From assembly GCA_032622095.1 (NCBI GenBank), contig CP136069.1, positions 128,629,123 through 128,693,122 of the forward strand: 64,000 nucleotides of DNA, written 5' to 3'. The translations under genes were made by a program, and so were the position numbers. Below are positions 11,209 through 21,400 of the stretch, in pieces; position 1 is the stretch's first letter; the number at the start of each line of letters is the position of its first letter. This stretch comes from Siphonodentalium dalli (taxonomy: Eukaryota > Mollusca > Scaphopoda > Gadilida > Siphonodentaliidae). Under the pieces are notes generated by a model. The model was not told the DNA's origin. It searched no databases and saw nothing but the letters and a program-made list of their open reading frames with translations.

Positions 11209-11241
11209 TAAAACCTGAGCAACGCCGGGTACCCCAGCTAG
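11209..11241 (+). mobile_element. Helitron-like 3' terminus (solo end)
   Basis: The stretch ends ACGCCGGGTACCCCAGCTAG. It has a short GC-rich hairpin followed by CTAG, the expected 3' end of a Helitron. The 5' partner was not identified. Confidence 0.35.
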
Positions 11242-11895
11242 CTAATTATATACCTGTAGCATGGTCATATAACGGAGTTCATGATAATCTTTGGTGAACA
11301 AACCAATTTGTGTCATAAACAGATACGTTTAAGAAATCATATGTATACATAATGCGTGTCACGATTTCGTGAGTAAATCTTCGTACTTATAACATTTGCG
11401 CCTGTGCGCATCCTGAAGTCGCGGTCACCCGGTTTAGTCAAAGTTGAATATTTTGTATACGTAAAAACGCAATATGTTTATTAATTTACAGAACACAGCC
11501 TTATATATGGTATGTTAAGGAGTCCTATTTTAAACACTGAACACATTTAAACAACATTTCCATGCCTGAATCCAGGATGCCATTTTAATAAATATTTACA
11601 TTTAAAACAGGTTAATGGTAAAACTTCAATTACGTGACAATCATGTGATCGGGCCGATGATCACGTGACTTCGGCTACAACACAAAATATTCGGCTAACT
11701 TTGGAATTTGTTTTAATCGTTATAAAAATAACGATTGGCGGCCGAATATTAGATTATATGCGCCCAATGGACATAATATATATTATATAATATATATATT
11801 ATCGGTATATTGAAAGAAAATATTATTTTTTTTCAGGACCACATTCCTTAAGGCTTTTCGTTTTTTTCTCCATATTTCCTTGGGGAATAACATGA
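11242..11895. other. AT-rich stretch with no recognised gene
   Basis: It contains short local inverted sequences, for example CGTTAT...ATAACG near 11720, and a TATATA run near 11775-11800. No gene was seen. Confidence 0.3.
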
Positions 11896-12045
11896 AGTTT
11901 TGATGATGACCGTGACAGTGATTATGTTCATTCGAACGACAACAGTGATCATGCTGACAACTTAAACTCAGATGATTATTCACTACCTGACATATTTCCT
12001 ATCGCCAACATTTCAGACATTTCTAAGCTAGATAATGCAAACTGA
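11896..12045 (+). CDS. Unassigned acidic open frame (possible exon)
   Basis: A 49-codon frame without an ATG, closed by TGA, has 13 aspartates plus many serines and asparagines (SFDDDRDSDYVHSNDN at its start). A preceding TGA and an AAG just before it leave open that it begins at a splice acceptor. Acidic N-terminal segments occur in piggyBac-type transposases and in many host proteins. I cannot assign it. Composition bias in a region rich in GAT repeats is the main alternative. Confidence 0.2.
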   Translation, partial: SFDDDRDSDYVHSNDNSDHADNLNSDDYSLPDIFPIANISDISKLDNAN

Positions 12046-12847
12046 CGTCATGTTGAGTGATTTAGTAATATAGGTGAATTTCCAACTATGAGAATGTAGC
12101 GGGAAAATGACCACGAACAAGATCACCAGACCAAAAGAAAATCAATCAATAACCATTCTGCTATCAACATCTGAAGTCAAAATGAGTGTACACAACCCCG
12201 GTCCAGGAGACTACACTAAGGGGGCTATCAGATTAAAATAAGATAAATGGGCAGTTGTAAACCGTGATACTAGGTCAATCATATAAATAGGATACATTAC
12301 GTATTTTATTGAGAACAATTGTCATGTTGTCCCGGCGTCACACATACGTGTACCTTGTGTTTTTGTGTTTTCACTAGTAAATTATTTTTAATTTTTATAT
12401 TTGTCGTTAAAGGCATCCATTTCTTTTACCAGTATATACAATTAACACCACAGCTGTCAACCGTGGACCGACTTTTTGAGGTTACAGTTGGTTTCGATTG
12501 ATGAGGGCATCAGTAATTACTTATAACAGCTTTTCTCCATCAAATTCCTGGATTTGTAGATTGACTGAGGGTTTACCGTCGTTTTAGCCGCCAGGCCATA
12601 TCACGACCAAGAACAGAATCATGTATCAAAAAAGATCGTAGCGAAGCAACTGTGTAGACAAAGTAGACAGTGGATTAGATTTAGATTGAAACAATGCAAT
12701 GAGCTATGTATACATAAAAGCACCCAAGAGGATTGTTTCCACTTGGAGTCAGGAATATAAATTCAAGAACTGACTAGTGTGCAATCATACTATAACACGT
12801 ATAAAGGTAGTACAATAGACAATAAATAGCACATAAATACCACGAAA
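12046..12847. other. AT-rich stretch with no recognised gene
   Basis: Only short frames are present and I see no repeat with clear ends. Confidence 0.3.
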
Positions 12848-13051
12848 TTACCAAGGATCCACATCGAAATATGTAAAGCAGCTTTTTATATCAGATTTTG
12901 CATTGATAAGGTATGTATAATATTTGATGAATCGCACATGAACCCCTATCAATGAGTCAATCTGATGGTCTGGAGGGTGGGACAGAATGTCATCCTTCAC
13001 CCAACCGACAGCTTCAATCCACAAATGATGTTTGTTGGTAGCTGGGAGAAA
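12848..13051 (-). CDS. Unassigned open frame (possible exon)
   Basis: This is a 67-codon minus-strand frame in a region where stops are otherwise frequent. It contains HHLWIEAVGWVKDD and HPPDHQIDSLIGVHV. A good acceptor (tttctcccag) lies at its upstream edge and a gtaatt donor lies just before its stop, so a phase-1 exon is possible. I do not recognise the family. It lies downstream of the thioredoxin exons on the same strand but does not resemble the missing thioredoxin C-terminus. Confidence 0.25.
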   Translation of the reverse strand, partial: FLPATNKHHLWIEAVGWVKDDILSHPPDHQIDSLIGVHVRFIKYYTYLINAKSDIKSCFTYFDVDPW

Positions 13052-13084
13052 TCATCACTGTGTTAAGTTTAGTTTGATTTATTT

Positions 13085-13640
13085 ATATCTATAATTCGAA
13101 TTATTGATATCATAAAATGTTTGGGAATTAGTGATATCACCAAATGATTTTAAGATATCACAAATTGGAAATAGTCAAATCATAAATTCATTTTTTATAT
13201 CACAAAATCAAAAGATGATATCATAAAATAAGTAAGTGGTAGTTAGTGGTATCAATAATTAGATTTTATATCATGAAATGATTTAATGGTATCACAAAAA
13301 GTTGAATTAATAGTATTCCAGCTATGCCATTTTCTATTTATTGATATCACAAAATGAATTGTGATATCACAAATTCAATTTTATGATATCACAAAATGAA
13401 TTTATGATATCACAAAATCGAATTATTTATATCACTAAATACTAACTATTTTGTAATATCATATATTAGATTTTATGATATAAAAAAATGAATTTATGAT
13501 GTCACAAATTGGAATTAGAGATATCTTAAAATCATTTTGTGATATCATAAAATATTTAATGATATCATATATTCGATTTTGTGATATATATTCGATTTAT
13601 TGATATCATAAAATGAATTATTGATATCACTAAGTAGGTA
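13085..13640. repeat. AT-rich minisatellite of TGATATCA-type units
   Basis: About 25 degenerate units of 20-22 bp follow the pattern GATATCACAAAATGAATTT, in both orientations. The ATATCA/TGATAT core is self-complementary, so neighbouring units can pair. There is no coding potential. Confidence 0.7.
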
Positions 13641-14640
13641 ATAAAGAGAAGAAGGGTGCCGCATATATATACATTCCTGGCCAAATGTTTTTGCCCGATA
13701 TAACTTTTTTCCAAAATGCCGGTATAATCTGGCCAAATACGAATCGAAGCTAATAACGCAATGTCTGCTTCGAATCAATGGGTGTTATTTTTATAATTCC
13801 ACCCATTCATATAAATATGTGTAGTAAAAACCCGTTGCTAGGATTCCTCTTATACAAGATGGTGGTCAAAATGGCGATGGGGAAATAAAAAAACTCGTCG
13901 AAAATAGCATTTTATGTTCAATTACTCAGCTTTTCATTTATATCTTTAGGTCCCAGTAATCAAAGGTCTCATTTACCCAATGATGAACATCAAACAATAA
14001 TCCTAAAAATCTGTTTATCTTTCAATAGCCATACCATTTAAAGCACCAACAGAATTAAAAGAGTTGACGTTGGCATCGCAGCGATAATTGTATGTCAAAA
14101 ACAACAATAATAACTGATGGAAAATCAGATTTTTTTTCTTCGTAAGAGACAGAACCCACCCCATGATTTCGTGTTATAAAATAAGAAATATTGGGTAAAT
14201 ATTGAAACTAGGAGCCCCCTTCTCTCGATTACTGCTCTATGTTGGTCATGTTTATAAGGCTGTACATTTAAAATCATGTTAGTATAGTCATAATTTATCT
14301 TTAAACATGAATTTGGAACCGGACCTTGTATCCTGGAGTTTTGCCCCCACCCCCCCCCCCCCCCCGCTAACATGCCCAATATTTGTTGGTGAAATTCCCA
14401 CATTAGATAAAAAGAAACATTCATTAACAGAAAATATTGTTTTAATTATTAAAATTAACACATCTAATGTTGATTTTACGAAGCACCAGAGACCCTGCAG
14501 TAGCGCCATCCACGTGTAATGTAGGTAACTTCAGTGTTTCGAGATCAGGAGTCACGTAACACGTGGTCCCATGTTGAAATAAAACTGGCGGATTTTGAAA
14601 AATACACGGAAGAAACAAGTTATTCTTATAAAGGCCCGTT
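13641..14640. other. Intergenic stretch with a long C run
   Basis: A run of about 20 C residues, broken once, lies at 14345-14366. The overlapping frames around it are by-products. I see no gene and no element ends. Confidence 0.35.
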
Positions 14641-15208
14641 GGCATGGCACAGTTTCACATGAATTTTTTTTTGTGGATAAAATGGAGTAAACTATATCGG
14701 AATAGCCCGTTCGCTACATTATGATTATCGTTTGAAAATAGCCGATTTAATAATGAAAGTATGTTCTTTTATCCAAATAATTGTGTTAGTCCGAACAAAG
14801 ATGGCGTGAAAGCTCAGTCGCTGATTGGAAGACGATAAATTGTCTGCCAATATTTATTTGATTAACTTCAGATTCTGTGGACAGATGCATTGGTCATGAT
14901 ATGACTGTGCCACGGGACTTTGTATCAAATTACCTCATAAATAAATATATTCTGAACATTTTTCAAAATCCGCCATTTGTTTTAAACTCGGAAGTGGACG
15001 ATTCCAGGTCGTGGTCATTGTAGTGACCCATTTGGTTCTGGCGTCAACAACTTCTATATATGGTTTATCACGGTTCGTTTGTGAATTATGTTCCATGCAT
15101 GTTAAAACATAAATCCATTTTGGTGTCTTTTGAGTTATTCTGTTGTCTGATTGTCTCGTTAGTCCATACTATGCACGTACAACCCATGCACAAGTCTGGA
15201 TTTAGGGT
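14641..15208. other. Unassigned AT-rich stretch
   Basis: Phrases such as GATATGACTGTGCCACGGGAC...TTACCTCATAAATAAATATATT (about 14900-14955) recur in altered form at about 15985-16025. This suggests an old repeat family. No gene was seen. Confidence 0.3.
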
Positions 15209-15648
15209 GTCTGACATCTGCAAAACTAGGTCCCCAGATGGTGAATTTAGTTACGCTATCCCGCATGGCGAGCTAGCATCACTAAATTCACCCTCTGTAC
15301 TGTGAAGCTCATTCTGCTCAGGCCTCGACTGCTATGGGAGACATATAGGATCAGATGGAAGTTCCCCAGTTGAAGTTGGTGATGATGTTCACGCATTAGT
15401 CACCTCGTTAATGCATTTTATCTTCTGAAAATTAGGGGATATATAAACTGAACAGAAGAGAAAGAGTAAAACTAAAAACAATGTTAATATGAGACTATAT
15501 AGATATTTCCCTGAAGATGATGCCTAAACAGAATGAGGTTTCCAGAGAGTGAATGCTGTTTTGCTAGACCGCTGTGCGGTGTATCAATTCTAGCATGCAT
15601 ATATAACTAAATACACCCTCTGGGGACCTCGTTCTACAAATGTCACAC
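15209..15648. mobile_element. Inverted-repeat element, family B copy 1
   Basis: The left end, about GTCTGACATCTGC followed by AGGTCCCCAGATGGTGAATTTAG, is matched inverted at the right by ACACCCTCTGGGGACCTCGTTCTAC...TGTCAC. Each end is itself a hairpin around the GCTATCCCGC/GCGAGCTAGC region. It shares its interior with the copy at 26025-26432. Superfamily unknown. Confidence 0.65.
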
Positions 15649-16054
15649 ATACTATTGCCAGTTGAACCTACATGATTGTGGGTGTAGTAGAGATGACGGA
15701 TATGTATTAATATTGTGCCATTTTACAGCATCATCATTGTCGAACGCAAGAACCACCACAAGACACATGGCGGTAACCATATTGCCATGTTTTATATGTC
15801 TTTCTCTTTCGTTGTGAGCTGTTGATTGGACGTGCATGTGCGTCACAGTTGAATACTTTTAAGATGTTACTTATGTTTCGCTATATTTGCTTTGAGTCCG
15901 TCCACATCAGCACCGACGATCTCATGAATCTGTACCAAATAAAAAAGAAGAACAAATTAACGATCGAGGCTCATATTTATGAAATGACTGTGCGATTGTG
16001 TCAAATTCCTTCATAAATAAATATATTTCACATGAAGAAAATATAAATATATAG
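15649..16054. other. Unassigned stretch
   Basis: There is nothing here beyond short frames. Confidence 0.3.
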
Positions 16055-16205
16055 AGGATCTACAACGAGTCCCCAGTTTATAGCGGAATTTACAAAACGA
16101 GTCCAGTAAATTAGGTCTGGACCGAGCCTTTGGCGAGGTACAGACCTAATTTACTGGACGAGTTTTGTAAATTCCGCTATAAACTTGGGACGAGTTGTAG
16201 ATTCT
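16055..16205. mobile_element. Hairpin miniature element
   Basis: The two halves are near-perfect inverted copies, with arms of about 65 bp starting GATCTACAACGAGTC and a loop around CCGAGCCTTTGGCGAGG. It is a typical foldback miniature transposon. The outer TSD is not clear. Confidence 0.75.
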
Positions 16206-16604
16206 ATTTATTACATGATCCAAAACCTCGACAAAACATACTTAAATCAACAAATGGGACGCGAAACTAACATCAACTTATATAAGGCATGCGATGACGT
16301 TTCTCACAACTCTACGTTGTTTGCCCGCGCAAAGAAATAGTCCCAGATAAATAAAGACTGTTTGGCGTATTTAATGGCGTATATTTAATGACATAACTTT
16401 TCAAAGTCTTCATTCATTATAGTTTGTTGAAATTATATTGGAAGCCATAGTATTTTGAGACGTAGCGTACGGAATGTAAAGAAACCACAAACCGGAAGTC
16501 AAAGGTCACCTGGCACTATTTCCTGTTATTAAACGAACGTTTAATATCACAATTTATAGAATGGGTTTATTGAATGGAATAAAGGTAGGATCATGTAATA
16601 AATA
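16205..16604. mobile_element. Short-TIR element
   Basis: TATTTATTACATGATCC at 16205-16221 is repeated exactly inverted at 16588-16604. The 400-bp interior has no coding sequence. It abuts the hairpin on its left and another TTTATTACACT-bounded segment (about 16605-16845) on its right. Confidence 0.6.
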
Positions 16605-16851
16605 TATTTATTACACTCCTATATAGATGCGCGATTTCCATTGAAAACGCCGTTAATTCAAAATGGTAATGTCACTAGTGAATTATGTCATTTCTCGTGA
16701 CGTCATTGGCATTATGTCGCTTACTGGTCCAAACTGAATTTTCGATGGTTGATCATTCTCCGCATCGCGACTTTTATGTATTAATTCTGGGGGTTTTAAT
16801 CATATTTGCCGAACCAAATTGATGCAGACGCAGCAGAAGTGTAATAAATAA

Positions 16852-17007
16852 AGTAATCAATTGGTTCCGAGAATTACGTTAAATAATTCACTCGAGGCGA
16901 TAGACGTTTAGGTAAGAAACTCGTGCGCTAACACGCACTCGTTTCTTACCGACTTCTCTCGCCTCTCTTGAATTATTTAACGTACTTCTCTGAACCAATT
17001 GATTACT
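16852..17007. mobile_element. Hairpin miniature element
   Basis: The arm AGTAATCAATTGGTTC...GTAAGAAACTCGTGCG is repeated inverted as CGCACTCGTTTCTTAC...GAACCAATTGATTACT. The arms are about 70 bp with a very short loop (about 16930). Confidence 0.7.
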
Positions 17008-17054
17008 CTCTATATATTTCACATGAAACATTATATTCTGCCTTCGTAACGACA

Positions 17055-17626
17055 CGTTCCTGAATTGGATGGATCCAGTATGGCCGCGACTCAGCGATAA
17101 CGCGTATAGCGATGAGTTTGTTAAAGTGGCAAGATCGTCATATATGGAGCTTTTGAATATTCATGAATTCCAATTTCATATATAATTTGAATTACATTAA
17201 TATTGCGTGTATATGTCATGTTAATATGTATGGCATCTTCCCTAGTGCATCGGTGTAGTTTGTCAATAAAGCATTATTAATTAAAATACCTTATTGAATT
17301 AAAGATGACCCAGGATCAGAGGAACGTGTCGTTAAGAAGGCAAAGTATATTTTTGAAAATGAAAACCGAGCTGTCCACCGTAACATCGCTATACGCATTG
17401 TCACTGAGTCGATGCCGCCATATTGGATCCATCCGGCCCCGTTCCGTTTTTTTTATAGTGCTACTGGTCAAAGTTCTGGAGTAGCATTAATTCCATATAT
17501 TGAGCTTTTGAATATTCATGAATTCCATATAAGGAATGCTGCTCCAGAACTTTGACCTGTAGCACTAAAAACACGGAAAGGGGCCGGATGGATCTAACAT
17601 GGCTGTGACTCGGTGACAATGCGTAT
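17055..17626. mobile_element. Cluster of family C palindromic elements
   Basis: The phrase GACTCAG/CTGAGTC with TATTGGATCCATCCGG occurs at about 17060-17110, 17390-17440 and, inverted, 17580-17626. The last two bound a clean palindrome (17391-17626) whose centre is GAGCTTTTGAATATTCATG. The same family occurs at 18529-19240 and 23853-24110. Confidence 0.65.
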
Positions 17627-17917
17627 TGGCATAATGCTTCTCAAGGGAGATTACAAAATTGAATACGCCCTCACTTCTGACGGTCATGATTAACAAACGC
17701 CTAATCCGATTCTTTAAACACGCCAACCGTACGAGTAAAAGCCAGATTTTACGAAGCTGGTACACACATCTAGGTAAAACTGTTCACAAACTCATAACAT
17801 AGACGCTAAACAAAATATTCTTCCAGAGCACCAGCTTGGTGTGAAAGACTTCATTACTAGAGATAACTCTCCATCAAAATGCATGTTGAAACCATTGTTA
17901 TGTAAACATATTATATA

Positions 17918-18255
17918 CTAGCTGAGACAGCTTGGCTCCCTTCGGGGCCTTATTGGACCTAGATATTGACATTGGTTCATATTGGACTTATTTGGTTCTG
18001 ATATAAGCCCATAGTAGACTTATACTCGTTATTCTGTTGGATGGCGCGAGCCACAGTAAAAACACATCTATAAAGAGCGTACATCTGGTGCTGAAATAGG
18101 CTCATAGTGAGCGTAATTGTTTGTTATGTATTTAACTAAAAATAAAATTAAAAAAAATTATGAAAAATTAACGCAGTTATAACCTTTGCCAGGTTAATCC
18201 GAGTCACCACACCAAATTTGGTTGAAATCTGATATAATATACCCCAACTTCAGGT
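17918..18255 (-). mobile_element. Possible Helitron-like end and linked repeat
   Basis: On the minus strand the sequence ends GGCCCCGAAGGGAGCC...CTCAGCTAG followed by T, a weak hairpin plus CTAG. The stretch to about 18255 includes GAGTCACCACACCAAATTTGGTTGAAATCTGAT, wording often seen in tandem core repeats. Weak support. Confidence 0.3.
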
Positions 18256-18392
18256 TTATCTTTATTTTATTCACAAAAGAACTATTTGAAGTATTGAATT
18301 CGCTATATTTTTATTATTATTTTTGTTGGTGTTATTGTGCCCCGGATGAGGTATAGACCATCTTTAAAACATAAGATTAATTACGGCTGTAC

Positions 18393-18458
18393 CTTAACGC
18401 CTTTCTTGAAAAACATGAAGGTTGGCATCGCCTTTACTCCCTGCTTCGCTGATGTTTC
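18393..18458 (-). CDS. txn: Thioredoxin coding exon 4 (cis-proline)
   Basis: The acceptor cttttccacag and donor gtacag flank 22 codons, [20 protein letters not shown] and two more. The proline after methionine is the conserved cis-proline facing the active site. A family C transposon ends about 70 bp upstream of the acceptor. Confidence 0.85.
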
Positions 18459-21400
18459 CTGTGGAAAAGAGTAATTGTGACCTCTAAAACCTCTACCCAT
18501 GATTTCAACATGCGAACTGTCGTCATCAATAAGCGAGATCACTGAGTCACGGCCATATTGGATTCATCCAGCCCCCCGTTCCGCGGTTTAAGTGCTACAT
18601 GTCAAAGTTCTTGTGCATTCCATATATGGAACTTTTGAATATATGAAGCTTTTGAATATTCATGAATTCCATATTTGGAACTTAAAGGCACGTGAGGCCT
18701 TAGTTGTCGAAAATATTCATATTTGTTCCAATCACCGTAAACAGAAAAACATTAAAACGCACACAGTTTCGTTCATATATACCATGACCATCGCGTAAAC
18801 AGCATGTTATCATAAAGATTTACTATATTTTACCTTAGCAAGAGCCTGATTGTGTTATAGAAGACAGCACAATGCTGCTGGCTAATCACACACAAATGAC
18901 ATAAACGCTCTTTATGCGTTCCATATAAGGAATTCACCCACAAAGAACGCTCTTTATGTTTATCATCATAATATAAACAAACACCAGAAAAGTAACTTTT
19001 TATGCCTTTGTTTACATAACAATGGTCAAAAATATGACAATAACATACTGTTTATGCGATATTTCTTATTTGTATACGGAGAAAGTCTGTCTAAATTTTG
19101 TTGTTCTTTCTGTTTGTGGCGGTTTTTGTCGGGTGGAAATATTTTCACAGGATACCCACCGCCAAGGCCAACCGTACCTTTAAACCGCGGAACGGGGCTG
19201 GATGAATCCAATATGGCGGCGACTCAGTGATCTCGCTTATAATGGAAATAAGAACAAAGCTATCTATTTTATTATGATCTTCTCAGTGATGATAGTCTTA
19301 AAACCATTTATGATATTTCACATTTCCCCACTGGCGAGTGCCTTCTGTCAATTTAAAGGTACTCAATCCGATCAGAGGGTCCTATATTACTATTGCTTTG
19401 GCTTCGGTGGTAACAATAATAACCACTTGATTTTAGAGTTATCCATCTTACACCCGCAATGTGTCTGTTTTAGCACGAGGCAGACTAAATTAGTGTCCCA
19501 GATCTCGAGAAATTAACGAATTTCAAATATCGATATCTGATCACTCTGAGCTTTGATGTGTGGGTTCCTCTACTCGAATCAAATATTTTTTACCCCCGAA
19601 GACAAAGAAATAGTAATATAGGACCCTCTGATCGTATTGAGTACCTTTAAATTCGATATGAAAAAACACGGGGACTTGTAACGTGCTCTGTACTTCTCTA
19701 TGTTCATGTTATTTAGTATGAGAATAAATCATTCAGTACTGCTCCGCTGTTCCTGCTGCCGGGTACTAAGGACCGACGAAGCTTCGAGATTCGATTCGAT
19801 TTCGAATCTTACGTTCCGATTCGATTCGATTCGAAAGCGGTCGTGTGATTCGGGATATTTCGAATCGTTGTATACAAGTCCTTTATCGCCGGGAATAGAC
19901 TGCATTATATTCACAAAACAATAATTATATCCCCAATACTTAAATTGAGGCTCCTTCCGCGACCAACTGGGAACTTCGTGGTCCAATGTGTACAGGGTAA
20001 GTTGTCCAATAGCCCACTGCTCATATATATATTGGCCTCCCAGTCCCAGAGAGGGTTACTCGTGGCAGGTCGGTGGGTCTCTCGTGCGACCTGCTGGTAT
20101 GTCTGTGGTGGTTCGCATGTTCATCACGGTTGTACTATAATCGCAACGCACACGGGTTTCCTCCACCACATAAAACCAGCAATGTGGCGATTTTGCCCGG
20201 CCACAGCTGCAGAAGCGAGTGAATTTCTTGTGAGACATATTTGTATATCGGTATTTGATATTCTTATACAAGAAAAACCTATATTGTGTTACTCAGCTCA
20301 ATCAAATAATATATATTATTTTTTTTATTTTTGAATTTAACACGATATAAATATAATTAAATAAACATTCTGGGCTCCAACATGTCGTGTCTAAATTCGA
20401 TCAACATCTTTATACAGAATATGTTATCCGGGAAATGGAATATGGATGACCATTTAGCTTTCATGACAACTCAATTGATCCGATGGACAGGCCCAAGTTG
20501 GGATACTATACATTACATAGTTCCTGTAATCCCGTTTGCCAAGTCACGATGCGCAATTTTGATATCGCGCGTGCCTGCTGTGCGCGACAGGGTGAAGCGT
20601 ACGTGCGCAGAAGAGTTTCCGTTTGCAATGACTCGAATCAGAATCCATTGACTCCAAAGTTCCAAACTGCTTACTTTCACGAACTTCACGCATATTGGCA
20701 GTGTCAAAAATATGAAAAAAAAATGATGGCGTGCCATTCTCATATATTAAACTGTTTAAACCCTGATTAAATATTGTTCATATCATGTCATAGAAATTAA
20801 GTTTAATGAACCTCCTTCGTAATCTGAGTTATCTCACTGACGTTATAAAATCATTTGACAATTGCCCCCATTTTTGCTCGTACTCCCCACTGATCGGTAC
20901 CGCCAATCTACTAAAGTGTTTGAAAAAGATTCGATTCGAGATTCGATTCGATTTCGAATCATTATCGTGATTCGATTCGAGATTCGATTCGATGTTGAAA
21001 TTGCCGATTCGTCGGTCCCTACCGGGTACCTAATTACAACTCAACTTTAACATCACACCCATTAGCAAATGTGGTCAAATTACCATTACCATAATTATGC
21101 AGAAGGGGTGGGGCGATTACACAATCTACAATGGCGTCGTTTTGACGTCGTATAGGTTACTGTGAGGCAATTATTTCCCATATACCTCAGTGTTAACATA
21201 TAGTGGCATGCAGCCCTGAGTATCCACGAATTGTGGCAAATGAGTACATGATCACAAGGCTTGGCGTCTGCGCACAGTTTCTGCATGAATAAAAGCATAG
21301 TGTCGGGCATGGAATGTACCTTTTAATTTCGGATTTATAATCTAGAGTCAGCATTGCATGAAAAAAATATTGACATTCTTTTACCTCACACAAAAAAATT

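Noticed and set aside
11380-11430. TGANVIS (minus) as the thioredoxin C-terminal exon
   Set aside because: The frame is wrong for the phase-0 junction with the nearest acceptor.
14442-14520. HVDGATAGSLVLRKI (minus) as the thioredoxin C-terminal exon
   Set aside because: The motif spacing is off, there is no convincing acceptor, and the tail does not resemble the family.
16300-16350. FARANNVEL (minus) as the thioredoxin C-terminal exon
   Set aside because: No acceptor precedes it and a stop follows immediately.
20030-20190. SINE-like sequence with GGGTTTCCTCCACCACATAAA inside the hAT element
   Set aside because: The wording recalls SINE domains but no pair of A and B boxes could be placed.
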